A stretch of DNA of 64,000 nucleotides, taken from the NCBI GenBank assembly GCA_033675545.1, contig JAWDGP010001372.1, positions 23,501 through 87,500 on the forward strand, read 5' to 3'. Source of the stretch: Elysia crispata (lineage: Eukaryota > Mollusca > Gastropoda > Plakobranchidae). Below, piece by piece: positions 29,425-43,130 of the stretch; the stretch's first letter is position 1, and every line of letters begins with the position of its first letter. The translations under genes were made by a program, and so were the position numbers. The notes beneath the pieces are model-generated. The model searched no databases. It was not told where the DNA came from and was given only the letters and a program-made list of their open reading frames with translations.

Positions 29425-29500
29425 CGCTACGTTATGGCTCAGTTGATTGAGAATGTTCCCAGTTTCTGACCACTAGGAGCGGTATTGTTGCGAGTATATT
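29425..29500 (+). mobile_element. Possible tRNA-like SINE head
   Basis: TGGCTCAGTTGATTGAGAAT matches a Pol III A box (TGGCTCAGTTGGTTAGAG type). A degenerate TGTTGCGAGTATATTC about 55 bp on could be a decayed B box. It lies next to the (AAT)n. Confidence 0.35.
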
Positions 29501-29696
29501 CTGTTTGTGAATTGCTGTTTGAAATATCTCTAGCTCTCAGAGTTTTAACGGTGCTGTAACGGTGCCTACAAATAGAAAAAGGGAGAGATTTGCGTAACAA
29601 GAAGTAAAACTATAAAAACATTATTATTGTTATTCAAAATGAAGAGAGAGGAGGTGGGGGGGGGGGGGCATGAAGAGAGCTGGATAGATACAAAGA

Positions 29697-29697
<1 letters not shown>

Positions 29698-29780
<83 letters not shown>
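29698..29780. repeat. (GA)n
   Basis: About 41 GA units on the plus strand, the only long GA-sense tract before 53 kb. A run of G lies just upstream (29651-29668). Confidence 0.97.
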
Positions 29781-29782
<2 letters not shown>

Positions 29783-31724
29783 ACATTAAACTTAACCTCT
29801 CTGTGTATGTGTTACCCCATTGCTTCCATCACCCAGAACAAACTTGAGTTCCCTCTGTTGTGGAATGCAAGGGATAGCAAGGGGAGCGAAGTGTTACTCA
29901 AGAAATGCTTGTGTCACCAATTAGTACGGCCGCCATGTCCTTCCATGTACCACCGAGTGTTTTCACCCTTTCCGGGCCAGTTACCGGACTTGTTATGAAA
30001 AAAAAAGGGGACTATACGTATAGAAGCTCGTTAATGTGCCCCCCCCCCCCCCTCCGTATGCTTCGTCACGATGTAATTGCCCCCCTCCCCCGACCTATGG
30101 TGCTCCTGTGCCCCTCTTTCTGTATGTTTTTCCCCTCTCACCTTGCAATTTGTTTTTGTGCGAGTCAGATGGAAGTTTCACCCCAGGAACATGACAGATT
30201 AGTTTGCATTAAGCTAGCCTTGACTGTCCCTTTTTTTTTAATCTTAATTTTTGTTTTCTGTCTTTCTCTCTCTGCCTCTCTCCCTCTCTTTGTTTCCCGT
30301 TTCACTGCTTCGAGCTGTTCTCTAAGTTACCTCTCTCCTCCTGCCCCTGTCCGTTTCTCCGCCTGTTACTCATCCTCTCATGAAAGCTTTTGCTGTGGAT
30401 ATCTTTATCGTGGTAATGTTGTTTATGATTTGTTTGGCTGTAATGGTTGTGGAGCTAGTGATATCAATGAACAGGGTATAAACACACATTATTGCAACTG
30501 TAATGGCGGCGGCGGTGGTGGGTGTGTGTGTGTGTGTGCTGCGTGAGTTTGTGGAAGAGTAAAAGAAAGATGATAAAAACACTAGAAGTTTCGACATGGG
30601 GGTGTGTTTGTGACGCGACTCCATGCCGGGTACACACACACTGTACAGCACTGGCACAGATCTTTCTTCTCTCTCTCTCTACCCGATCATGTTCACACCG
30701 GACAGGTGAAACGACAACTACTATCAATTTCTATCGTGATTTAAGAATCTCTCGTCACTGTTTGTTTCACAGTTTTTAAAAGAATTGAAAAAAACAACAA
30801 CAAACAAACAAAAATGAAACAACTGGAAGCAAAACAGCTTATATTTATATAAAGCCTTAATTAATATTTTCTACTTTTTCTAAATTACCGGTACGCTGCG
30901 ACTGAAGCACATTTCAACCAACTTCTTTAATATGTTTTTTTACTACATATTCACAACTGATAACGGTGGATTGAAAAAGGAAAAAAAATGTTTTGAATGG
31001 GATGCGGCGAGGTGTTTATCAGTTTTATTAACTCGGAGACTAAAGTCCAAGATAATGGATCTTCGAAAGTCACGCTCAACTCTATTGCGCTGCTTGATAA
31101 CCTTTGAATACGTAACTGCAAAGGTATTTAAAAAGCATCAAGCTCACTACTTTAATCAAAGCATATAAAATAATAACTAGCGATGATAAGGGTGACTGTG
31201 AATGATGATGGTGAGTCAGACGAGGTTGTGTGTTATTGACGTGACTATCAGATCCGGGTGAATTTTTGTGGTCAGTTAGTTTGACCTAATATAGGCCTAT
31301 CACGATAACTTGACTTCCTGGTTCAACAAAACTGAACGTCTGTTGGTTGACGTCTGCTCTTGAAGGGCGTGACCTCTCCCCTCAGCTGCCTGACTAGCTC
31401 GAGACCTTGAGTTACTGTTTGTTATCACATCACATTGGAAAACAGCAATTTCAAATTTTTGTTGCACTGATGTTTTTCTCTGAATATTAGTCAGATCAAT
31501 TTCTAGAATAATATACGTTGATAACGAAATTATATAGAGCAGTTGACCAAGAGGCGGAAGCACTGGGATCATTGTTAGTGGTGGACTGGGCGTGTAAAAC
31601 TCTTTATCCAATCAATCTATTGGCCTGCTCTCGCACACTCTATTATTTTTTTTTTTTATCTCAATGCTAGTCAGCAAAGCTCCTCCAAGTTTTCTGATGT
31701 TGTGTTCTCTCCTCCCCTCACCAG

Positions 31725-31845
31725 GTGGCGATCAAATACATCAAGAAGACGAAGATTGTGGACGATGCTGACCTGGCCAGAATCCGGCGGGAGATCCAGA
31801 TCCTGTCCAGTCTGAGGCACAGCCATGTGGTCAACATCAGAGAAG
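31725..31845 (+). CDS. NUAK: NUAK-family kinase, second coding exon (VAIK lysine and alphaC helix)
   Basis: 121 nt (40 codons plus 1 nt), with acceptor CTCACCAG and donor GTCAGT. Encodes VAIKYIKKTKIVDDADLARI followed by RREIQILSSLRHSHVVNIRE. K232 (numbering from the 12891 ATG) is the ATP-anchoring lysine, and E251 in RREI is the alphaC glutamate that pairs with it. IRREIxIxSSLxHxH is characteristic of NUAK1/2. The split final codon (G..) fits the Val of the EVFEN motif expected next. Codon use is noticeably more GC-rich than exon 1. No exon with HRDLK, DFG or the LKB1-target T-loop was found downstream to 64000. Confidence 0.93.
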
Positions 31846-32610
31846 GTCAGTTCAGGCCATAGCAAGCTCAATACAGTAATGACTGTGGGGGAGGCCATGT
31901 CCAGCTTTCTGTCACCCGATAGATTATAATTGTCATACATTTAGGGGCTAAGTGTTTATCTTGATTTTGAGCCTATGATGTGACTTTGAGGCCGTGAAAT
32001 CAGAAACGACGAATGAAAATACATATCTTAAAAAAAAAAAAAGCAAGAATACCAAGTATGTTTGCACACTTTTAGGAAGATTTCTTTAGGAACGCCCATT
32101 TTTTTTTAATTTTCAATTACACAGTTATCTAAAGCTGTTTCAATGATCAGAAGCTGAAGAAACGAACGACGGCAAACTGGAGGCAGAGTGTGAATGGGAG
32201 AGAGAGAAAACTATTTTTTTAATGACTCATCATCATGAACTCCACCATCCGTCTTATCGATAGAACACCTTCCTTGTAGCGATCAATCGTACGTGGACTT
32301 CTCTTTGTGCGCCGTCTATTTTTAACGGTGTAAGTGTGAGAGTGATCTGCCCTGCCAAGCTGTGACGCTAAGCTTTGTAAGGCCCAGCGCAGATTGAAAC
32401 TTTCTCCACCTCGGACTTCAGCATTGGCTCGGGATTTCCTAGGCAAGTGGCTCGCATCTGGTGTACATCGGGACAGTCACAGTGCATGCAGCATTGTAAT
32501 GAACCGGATGTAGAGATGTGGGGAGGCTTGGGTAGGGCAACAGAAGTTTGTGTGTGTGAGAGAGAGAGAAAGAGTGGGAGAGGGGAGCGAGACCGCTCAC
32601 TAATAATAAT

Positions 32611-32730
<120 letters not shown>

Positions 32731-33685
32731 ATCAACGATCCTCCCCAAGGTCAATCTCCGATAAATGTTTTAAACACAATGTCATGTGATCTAACTAGCG
32801 AGTAGGTTAGAAAGTGAACATTTCCCCCCTACCTATGTTTATTACTTCAAACCTTGCAATGCTAGTTGAACACTGTCGCACCCGTCTGCGCCGTTATCTG
32901 CTTCTCTTGCCAGAGGCGCTTCAATTTTTTTCTTCAGATTTTAAATTCGGCTATTTTGGGTATAGATGCATGTGGTGTGCAAACACTTCAGGAATTTCTT
33001 TTCCCTTTTCTTTCTTTCTTTCTTTTTTTTTTTTCAACAAGTTGTGCAAGGTTAAGGTTGGTTTCCGTTATAAGCAGAAGCTGTTGGTAGGCGTGAGGGT
33101 GACTCACGAGTGTGTTCAGCTGTGTGTCTGTTGTGGGTGGTTCATAACGCGAGGATGCTGCCAGAGGTGGCCGCTGGATGGAACGTGAGGTCGAGCTCAT
33201 GGTGATCATAGTTAAAGAACTAGGCTATTGCAAAAAAAAAAAATGTATATGTTTGTCGTTCTTTCCTGCCTGCCCCTATCTCTTCCTCTGTCTCTCACTC
33301 TCATTAGTTCCCTCCGTCTATCTATCGATCTCCTCAGTGTTTTTATAGATTCTTTGCATGTAGACCCCCCCCTTTTTTTTCCCCATAGTTCTCCTGGAGA
33401 AGGATGGCGATGCCCGAGCTTCCCGACACTTGATCGAGCCCCCCCCCCCCCCCCAAAAAAAAACACGTGCGATTTATTCGTGTCGTCATCTCTAACAAAG
33501 CATTAGTTTTGCAGACATAATTATTTGATGAATTTCCACTGGCGGAGCCAACATAACATTAAAGTGGAAGTAAGAGCAAATTCATGTTTTACTTTATAAC
33601 GACTTGAACAAAGCTGACGCCGCCAACCGAATGCCAATTTTAACCTTATCTCAAAGTTTGAATTTTATTATTTGTGGTAGTGAGC

Positions 33686-33690
<5 letters not shown>

Positions 33691-33772
<82 letters not shown>
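33691..33772. repeat. (TC)n
   Basis: About 41 TC units. Confidence 0.97.
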
Positions 33773-33775
<3 letters not shown>

Positions 33776-34559
33776 AATGTGTCCCTTTCTCTCTTCCTGC
33801 GTTCCCTACCCTAGTTTTCTTTCTTTCTTGCATTTTTTTGTTTGTTTAGAAATTACGCAAAGCCAATTTGCAAGGACCTCGGTTCTGCTATATCCAAACG
33901 GAAGAAAACCACACACAGTAATTAGCTTTGTTTCTTTTGGTCTGACGGCGTGTGACAATACAAAAATAGCTGGGACTGAATACTCAGAGACGCGACGAAG
34001 ACTTAATCACGTGGTGCCTATCCGGACAGGTCTTGGAAACAGGAAAACACGTGATGTGTTCACGCCTCCAGACCTGGGAAGCAGAGTCTTCTCAAAGCTT
34101 AGTTCTAGCGGTGGAAGTCCTCGTCTGTCCGCCAGTGTCTGGATGAGGTCTGGTCAGTAGTCGAGGTCAAGCGAGGCCACCAGGAAAATTACAGTCCCGG
34201 ACTTGTAAGTCTAGTGTGACGGAAGATCTCTAGAGCTTACCGGATATCCAGCACAAACTCCCCATAGTGCGCGTCTTCTTGTCTCTTAATCTGATCCTCT
34301 GTAGAGAATCTCCGTGCGGGGGCGTGAAGAACCCCAGACATGATCGTCTCTTGTTTACTTCTCGACCTCTATAAAAACAACAACAACAACAACAAAACAA
34401 CTCGTTATTATAAGACATAGTCTTTGGTTGTTTTTGTTTTTGTTTTTACCACACTCAGTCTTACGCCTGCCTTTCTCTTATTATCGTTTTTTTTTAATCA
34501 TATGACAAATCTGTTGCCAAAAGAAAGTGAAACATAAAGTAACAGAAAATGAATTGAAA

Positions 34560-34710
34560 AGAAAAGAAAGGAGTGGGGAAAGGTATGAGGGGAGGGGATA
34601 GACAGAGTGAGAGATATAGATAAATAAATAGAGACAGAGAAGGAAAGAGAGAATAACGGAGAAAGAGACAGAGAGAGAAATAGACAGATAAACAGACAGA
34701 TAGATAGACT
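34560..34710. repeat. Degenerate purine-rich GA/ATAG stretch
   Basis: Imperfect AGAGA/ATAGA units on the plus strand, low complexity. Confidence 0.7.
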
Positions 34711-37570
34711 GACAGGTCCAGACATAATAGCAGACTTTGGGGTAAAGAAGTGGACTGGACATGCCGGTCCGAACACTTCAGATCTCGGCTCTATGTCCAG
34801 TTCTGTCCAGCAGCTCAGAGTGCTCTCAGTACCTCAGGTCAAGCAGCGCGGACTGCTCTCTCGCCTCCACACAGTAACCTTTTGTCTGGTGATTCCACCT
34901 CGTCTCGCCTGCTGCTGCTGTTTAATGAGGCGCACGAGAACTGGTCTAATCCCCCTAAACCCGTGCCCTTCTAGACAGGATACAATAATGGGGGTCTTGG
35001 ACTCTCAACCGCCTGCCAGAGAGAAATATTTTTTTATTCCTTTCCTCCCCCTCCCACTCTTATTTCCCTCCCGGCATTAATGCTATAGCGCTACAATGCA
35101 AGAGTAAGGTGTGAGGCCCCCAAACCTACTGTCAGTATGTCAGTGACTAAAGAATGGCTATTATTAGTGTAAATTTTCAATGTTAACGTCGCCTAAGTCT
35201 CCCCCAGGGTAATATTTACACTGTGTCAGCATTTTCCCACTCTGTTGTTGGTTCTCCGGTTCTCCAGCTCTCTCTCCCCATAGCTTGGCCTTACCTGGTG
35301 ATGATCCTATTCAATAATTAACAAGATCATCATGACGGCACGTCCTAAAGACTTGGCCCTCAATCATTACAGTAGCGAGCGGTGGAAAATATTGTCCCAA
35401 TAACCAAAAGTTTTGGGGATTTCACAAAGCGCTTTCTTTTGTTGTTGTTACTGAGATGTAAACAATGCTGTATCTCAAATAATAATCATGTTAATATGGA
35501 AACTATTACTTTAATACCTCTCGAATTCTGAAACTAAAAAGCGGTGAAAGTATTGACCGAATGTTTCTGGTCAATGATATGAGCAACACGTTTAAGTTCA
35601 GCAATAATGAGAATAAAATGATATGGCTGCGGCAGGGATGCCCCGTAAAGCTTCAGTCTAGTCTAACATGATTATTTGAAGAAAATTCCCTCTGCTTTGT
35701 TTGTGAAATCAGTTTCGCTGCCTAAAAGTTGGTCTCTAGTTTACCCAGCCTTCCCCGCGCTATTGAGTCACGTGCGTTACGCGTCGTCTTGCAACGTAAA
35801 CCTTAATCGCGTCCATCTAGCGACCTCCGTCAGCTCGCAGATCAAAGAGGTCGAAGTAATAATTACTAGCTGAACGATAAAGAGCATCGGGCGTCTCCGG
35901 TAATACCCGGTCTCCAACAGCCACCCGCCTTATGGGATTAAACACATCAGGGCCTTTCAGATGCGGTGAGACTGGGTGCGTTGACCTTCCCCGAACCCCT
36001 CCCACTGCCTTTGTGCCCCAAGATGCCGGTCTGAGTTTGGTGCGACGCGCATCCGAGCCGAATTAGTGGCGTGAAGTAAGTTCATTGTGTGTTCAGGGCT
36101 GTCAGAGAGGCGGAAGGGAGATTGTCCTCTTGCCGGGGTACATGACCCAAGAGGTGGCCCCATCACTGGTTCGGTTCAGGCAGGTAGTGGTTGTCACCCC
36201 TTCTCCGCTGGTTGGAGAAGCTCTGGGTGATGCACCGAGGCGGTGTCAATTGGGGTCGTAACTCTCTGGTTCCTTCACTTCCTCTCCCGCCTGCCAGGTC
36301 TCTCTGAGAGCCCTTCCTCCTTCAACAGCCTCTAGGGCCCCATTTGTTTGGGGACTAAGATTTTCAAGATTAAGACAGATTCAGAAGCAACCGCACTTTC
36401 CCATTGTGTTTTCTTTGCTGCGAGATCACAGAGAACGAGTTCAAAGACAAGTGCTTAAGATAAATAAAAAAAAAGACAAGGAAAGCACATTCAGAACATT
36501 GCCTTTCATTATTGAATACATATATTTGCTCTACATGTGTACAATTACAACAAATACTTATCTTTCCCTTTTCAAGTAAATAACTTTATCTACCCATGTT
36601 AAAATCTTGTTAAAACAAATTAGTTGTGTATTATATTGGCTCTGTTAACAAAGATATTGTTAATGCTGGGCAAGCATCTTTTCCCGCGCACACACACGTT
36701 CGCTCGCACAGAATTGGAAATTCCTTTCTGGTCGGCTCTGTTTACATTGCAAAACATTCCAAAGGCGGCTCAATTCACGCGTGTGTTTAGGACCCAGTGT
36801 CAGAAACCGATGCTAGATTCACCTTCCACAGTCAATTAAACGTTACGCCATGGGCAATCTGACACCACGGTAATCTCAATAGTCCCGTGGGGTCGCCTCT
36901 CTCTAGCGGAGTCTTGTCGGAGAAGTCTGACACCTTTCTGCACGGAATCGCAAGCCCCAAATCTTCGCTCCAAGTCGACAAAGGGGATAGACCTGTATCG
37001 CCCGAACTGCTGGAATTATTTCTCTTTCTGGTTCCCGCTGGGTACCTTGAAGGTTTCCCATACCCCTCGCCGTATCGAGTGTCCACCGGCTCTCGACTCT
37101 AGTGTAGTAAAATAGACGCGGAGAGGACATCTAGTTTACCTCTGGTGTCTTCTGTTGCTCTACGGCGAGGAAAACTAACCGATCAAGACGGAGCATTATT
37201 TTTTTTTCCGGTAAAATTTGCCATCGTCAACAACTTGAAACTTATTTTTACATAACCGTAATTGAGCAATCCCAAAAATACTTAGCTGTGGCTTTTTGTT
37301 GATCTTACTCAAGATTATTGTGGCATCGCGACTTAACTCAATAACCCCATGCCAGTAAACCGCGTCTCGCCTCTCGGCGGGGTTTTTGCCTCCCCTTTTG
37401 TCAGGTTATGGCGAGGATTCCGAGAGCTTCTCGGTGCCATATCGCGAGAAATACCTCAGGTGGTCAGATGTCAGGGATCTGCCGGCCAGGCTAATGTTGC
37501 TCAACTTTTCTATTGTGACGTTTGAAGTCTTATTCAATTTTCTTAGCCTTTAAAATATATGATTGACTCC

Positions 37571-37594
37571 TTCCCTCCCTCCCTCCCTCTCTCC

Positions 37595-37681
<87 letters not shown>
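37571..37681. repeat. (CCTC)n-(TC)n
   Basis: A few CCCT/CCTC units grading into about 40 TC units. Confidence 0.95.
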
Positions 37682-37685
<4 letters not shown>

Positions 37686-39120
37686 GTACACCTTTTTAAT
37701 CACTCTCTATAATAGTCCTCTCCATTTTTCCGTGTCTATCTTTAATATTTTTATCTCCATTTTTTGACAATTACGTGCGTACGTAATTTTTTTTTTTTTT
37801 TTTTTTGCATCTCCAAATTCGTAATAACCTGTCCCCCATTCAGCTCGAAACACCATCTCTCTATCATTTTCTCCCCTTCCCTGTCTCCGCCTAGAAATAT
37901 TTGGCTTTTTTTTTTTTTCTAAAAAAGTCTTATCTTAACATTTGATTGCCATAGAACGTAACGTGACCAGCTGTGATAATGGTTTGGTTTTTTACAGTCC
38001 TTTGATTATTGAAGCTCCCAATTGAGCAAGGAGAGTGGCACAAAGGCAAAACTGGCACCATTTAAAAACCCTACCCATTTTGTTGAGATAAACGACGGTG
38101 TTATGTTTTTTTAACCTTATTTTTGATAGAGAAAGCACTGAAAGTGTCAAAAACAAATGGACCTATTTGAATTTCAACCTTTATGTCATCACTAACATTT
38201 TTACCCATAGTAAAGTAAGAACAATTTTATTTGCCGTTTGACCCAGTTACAGCTCTTTTATGGAAACGACAAAAACCACGGCTGCCGCTGTGGCGCAAAT
38301 TTTCATTTGAATTATTTCACAGAGGTAATTTGTGAAGTAGTTCATTTCACTGCCATAACTTCCGGCGGTTACAGGGCTCTACCGCCCCAGAAACCCAGTG
38401 CGAAAATTGTCGTTTCCGGGCCCAGCGACGTAATAATTCGTCACGAACAGCGCGGGCCAGCCTCCACAGTCACTGCTCCAGCTCTGTCGGAATCAGACAT
38501 GAGGTCACGCGACCTACCTCCTGCAATTGCTCACTTACTAGATTAGAGACGGCTGTTCACCTCGATGGTAACTTCCTGTTTTGGTACAAAAGGTGGACGT
38601 TTTTCGCGGTGGGTTTCTTTCTTTCTAGGTCTAAAATCCCCCCCCCACCCCCCGCCCAAGCCGTCGTGATATTACATTGAGCTATCTGTGTAGTGGTCAT
38701 TGTATACAGCTCCAAGATTTTATCCGTGGGTGAGACTCATCCGCTCTTGTATGAGACAGTGGAAGAGCACGTGCTACCATACAGCTTGTTTGGCACTTGA
38801 GAAACAATTAAACCAAACTTCTTGTAAATTCCATGACCTATTCTTTGATAAAAAAACGGTTTGGGACATAAAGTGACAATAACTACTTTTATTAATAACG
38901 GGGTTTGGAAATGGATTTAATTCGATCCGCTGTAGAGAAGCATAATTATATTTACTGGTCTTATTCGATCAAGAACTCTCAAAGGGAGATAAATCCTTAT
39001 AATCCAAAGTGTCTTATCCGAAGATTTCACAATGTTCCAGCCTCCTTCAGGCGTCCATAAAGGATTAGTCTGATATAAACTTGGAGCTTTTTGTCCACTT
39101 TTTTTTCTGTCCTCTTGCCA

Positions 39121-39121
<1 letters not shown>

Positions 39122-39209
<88 letters not shown>
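39122..39209. repeat. (TC)n
   Basis: About 42 TC units. Confidence 0.97.
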
Positions 39210-39216
<7 letters not shown>

Positions 39217-39866
39217 CCTCCCTCTCTGTCTTTCTCATATTATATTTAGACAACATTGAGTGAAATGAGCCAAAGCTGTTTGTTTTTCCCTCCGCCCATT
39301 GAAACCTGCATGGACGAGAGTGTTGGAGTTTTGCAAGTTCGTAAACTCTGACATGCTTAAGCGCTTGTAGTTGTAGGATTAAGTACAGGGATACCGAGAA
39401 CGCTAAACGATGCTGCTTTCACAATCGCTCTGAACTTCCAGCTTCGGTGTTCATGGGATTACGTTATGTGACAAGTCTGCCAAGCAGGGTAGGCCAGTGT
39501 CCACACGGCGATACAGCTCGTCTTTACTGAGCCCTCATTGCCTCTAGGTCGGCGCACTCGGGGATCCGAACACGGCCTTCTGTCGGGCTGTGATGGGAAT
39601 CCATTGTCCCCGCTTGACACGGGCAGTGTTCGGGTTGGTGGCCCTGCACTGACAAACTGCTGGACACGCAGGAATGGTCAGCCGACTGATGCATGAATGA
39701 ACGGAGCTGTAGGGCAGGACGAGTGCCCGGGGAGGAATGCATTGTGTTTTTATCTCTCACACTCTTGTTGTTTTCAGTCGCTAACTTCCAGTTTCCGGCT
39801 TGTACCAGTTTCTCTGTTCTGTGGAGTCGGCCCGATGACGGGAAACCTGCGATGGACTGTAGTGTA

Positions 39867-40526
39867 CGTGATGTAGATACATTTCATACAGTTACCCAAC
39901 GTGATGTAGATACATTTCATACAGTTACCCAACGTGATGTAGATACATTTCATACAGTTACCCAACGTGATGTAGATACATTTCATACAGTTACCCAACG
40001 TGATGTAGATACATTTCATACAGTTACCCAACGTGATGTAGATACATTTCATACAGTTACCCAACGTGATGTAGATACATTTCATACAGTTACCCAACGT
40101 GATGTAGATACATTTCATACAGTTACCCAACGTGATGTAGATACATTTCATACAGTTACCCAACGTGATGTAGATACATTTCATACAGTTACCCAACGTG
40201 ATGTAGATACATTTCATACAGTTACCCAACGTGATGTAGATACATTTCATACAGTTACCCAACGTGATGTAGATACATTTCATACAGTTACCCAACGTGA
40301 TGTAGATACATTTCATACAGTTACCCAACGTGATGTAGATACATTTCATACAGTTACCCAACGTGATGTAGATACATTTCATACAGTTACCCAACGTGAT
40401 GTAGATACATTTCATACAGTTACCCAACGTGATGTAGATACATTTCATAAAGTTACCCAACGTGATGTAGATACATTTCATAAAGTTACCCAACGTGATG
40501 TAGATACATTTCATAAAGTTACCCAC
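39867..40526. repeat. 33-bp minisatellite, 20 copies
   Basis: Units begin CGTGATGTAGATACATTTCA and recur every 33 bp with almost no variation. The only change seen is CATACAG to CATAAAG in the last three units (40428, 40461, 40494). Because 33 is a multiple of 3 and the unit lacks stops, an 11-residue repeat (RDVDTFHTVTQ) is open for about 288 codons on plus, and CIYITLGNCMK for about 266 on minus. The flanks show no signal peptide-like or splice context that I trust, so I do not call it coding. Confidence 0.96.
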
Positions 40527-40603
40527 ACGGATTTCTTGTTGACATTTTGTTATTCGTAGCGTAGATGACCACACATGCCAACCCGTAGCATCGTTATCAC
40601 TAA

Positions 40604-40605
<2 letters not shown>

Positions 40606-40678
<73 letters not shown>

Positions 40679-40690
40679 TGTCTCTCTCTG
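40606..40690. repeat. (TC)n
   Basis: About 40 TC units with a few GT interruptions at the 3' end, 80 bp after the 33-bp array. Confidence 0.95.
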
Positions 40691-41230
40691 TGTTTCTTTC
40701 CTCATCTCAAAACACCCTAGAACATCATCCCACACACACACAAACATGTCCCAGATTGAGCCCGTAGCACTATGCACGCGTTACAGACTGAGTTTTCCCA
40801 CCCTTAATAGAGCAGCAAAACCCGCTTAACTACTTTTATTTACAACGCCTAGCAGCTAGTCAGAGGAAGTTTTACACTTAAGGCCATAAAACAAAATAAT
40901 TGGGACACAAGGCATTTTGAGGTCGTGACCACCAGTATTTAACTCTTAGAACGAATTTTCTACACTTGCCTAGATTTACAAATGTTAACTATAACATAAT
41001 TACAGCATAAATGTGCTCGGAAGTAAAATTTAATATCACTGTTCAAATATGGGTTGGGAGTGAATTCGTTTTAAGGAAACCTTTAATGCGCGCCATGTTT
41101 ATTTTTCGTTTTCTTGTCGAGACTCCATAGCCGCGATTTTTGCAGGTTTCACAGAAACAGAATTATTAATGGCCGTCCTGGGTGGTTCACACTCAGCTAG
41201 CATCTTGAGATAATGCTCTCATCGGACATG

Positions 41231-41800
41231 CAAGTCACGTCAGAAGCGTTTCGCGTACAGCAAGACAGCAAGTCACGTCAGAAGCGTTTCGCGTACGGCA
41301 AGACAGCAAGTCACGTCAGAAGCGTTTCGCGTACGGCAAGACAGCAAGTCACGTCAGAAGCGTTTCGCAAGCGCAAGGCAGCAAGTCACATCAGAAGCGT
41401 TTCGCAAGCGCAAGGCAGCAAGTCACATCAGAAGCGTTTCGCAAGCGCAAGGCAGCAAGTCACATCAGAAGCTTAGCACAAGCGGTAAGGCAGCAAGTCA
41501 CGTCAGAAGCTTAGCACAAGCGGTAAGGCAGCAAGTCACGTCAGAAGCTTAGCACAATCGGTAAGGCAGCAAGTCACGTCAGAAGCTTAGCACAAGCGGT
41601 AATGCAGCAAGTCACGTCAGAAGCTTAGCACAATCGGTAAGGCGGCAAGTCACGTCAGAAGCTTAGCACAAGCGGTAAGGCGGCAAGTCACGTCAGAAGC
41701 TTAGCACAAGCGGGAAGGCGGCAAGTCACGTCAGAAGCTTAGCACAAGCGGTAAGGCGGCAAGTCACGTCAGAAGCTTAGCACAAGCGGCAATGCAGCTC
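41231..41800. repeat. 38-bp minisatellite, 15 copies in three ordered variants
   Basis: Core GCAAGTCACGTCAGAAGC recurs about every 38 bp. Copies 1-3 continue GTTTCGCGTACGGCAAGACA. Copies 4-6 have GTTTCGCAAGCGCAAGGC. Copies 7-15 have TTAGCACAAGCGGTAAGGC, which creates an AAGCTT (HindIII) site. TCACGTCA (reverse TGACGTGA, CRE-like) is present in 12 copies and changed to TCACATCA in copies 5-7. Confidence 0.94.
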
Positions 41801-43080
41801 GTATGGTTGCAATCCTCGTGAGGAACATTCCGCGCGCAGCCATCACTCAGGCTTCACAGCCAGCTCATCGCGATGACAGTTGAGGATTAAGTTTGAAGTG
41901 TCATGGCCAGGCGTGACCTTGGCCTGGGGAGATTACCACACGCAATCAATTACCGCACGGGGCTGCTCTGATAATCCTTTTTGTGTTCGAAGCTTGGCGC
42001 TTTCTTGTAATGATTTATTTCCTTCATCAGCGCTCTGACTCCCGCTCTCCCTCCCTTCCCCCTTCTCTCTCTTTCTCTCAATATTTTTGGAACGAATTTA
42101 GAAAGGACCACGGCATGATCCATCGATCATTTTAAAATCCTTTGCCTCTCTTTTACGTCTCTACGGTCTTTTAGGTTGCTTTATCCCTTTGTGAGAGAGA
42201 CGCTATAATGAGCTTGAGAAACTTACACCTGCAATGGTTTTCCTGTTTTTAAAGTAACCTCTGTGGCATGACTAAATATTATTTTTTAAGCTTGTCTTAA
42301 ACACGCACCAAGCACTTTCTCACACAGGCTGGTCAGTTTTGTCTCTTTCAATACAGATCTGCATTTGCCATACCAAAATTGGAAACATAATACCATCTTT
42401 CCCCCTCCTTCCCCACCCTTTTTCCCTCCAATTTTTTCTTCTCTCCTTCAGACTTTCTGATTTGCGTGTACAACAGAAAAATGTCATGCAGATGTTGGTC
42501 ACCGGCAACTAAAATTTCCCGCCGTTTTTTTCCTCTTTCGATACATCATTTTAGAACTACCACAGTCTGCTTCGCTCCTTCTTGCAATTTTTTAACTTTT
42601 TATAACTGCCAAGACAGATTAACTCTAGTCGAGGGGGCTTTCTAAAATTGTTTTTCTATTCTGAGTGTAAGCGCATTATAGTGTTACAAACAGCAAGCAT
42701 TGCATTCCCATCACAGACTGTATAGAAAAGCTGTTTTGTTAGTGTAAAGACATTCGGTAAATCCCTGGCTTTATACTTGCCTGGACGCGTGATGTCCAGG
42801 AGTAAAGTCCACTGACCATTGTCCGTTCCCGTGCAGGATTCTGCTGGAATGTTTGGAGAACAAATGAGAATAAAGAGAATAAATTCCGCTGCTTGGAGAT
42901 GTTTGCTTGATCGGTTTTTCTTAATTAACTTGAAACCTTGGCTTTGCTTCTGATGTAATGCGTCCCCAGGTGGGGAAGTAGAGACAATGGGAAAAAAAGG
43001 AGGAGAAAGGAGGGGAAGAGAAACGAAGTGAAAGAAAGAGAAAAGGGATAGAGATGATAGATCCTTAGAGAATAAGATTG

Positions 43081-43090
43081 CCATCATCAT

Positions 43091-43121
<31 letters not shown>

Positions 43122-43130
43122 AGCAGCAGT
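43081..43130. repeat. (CAT)n-(CAG)n
   Basis: About 9 CAT units followed by about 6 CAG units. Confidence 0.93.

Noticed and set aside
39693-40574. Long open frames of 288 (plus) and 266 (minus) codons
   Set aside because: Both are readings of the same stop-free 33-bp tandem unit; openness on both strands is a consequence of unit length, and no start or splice context supports a gene.
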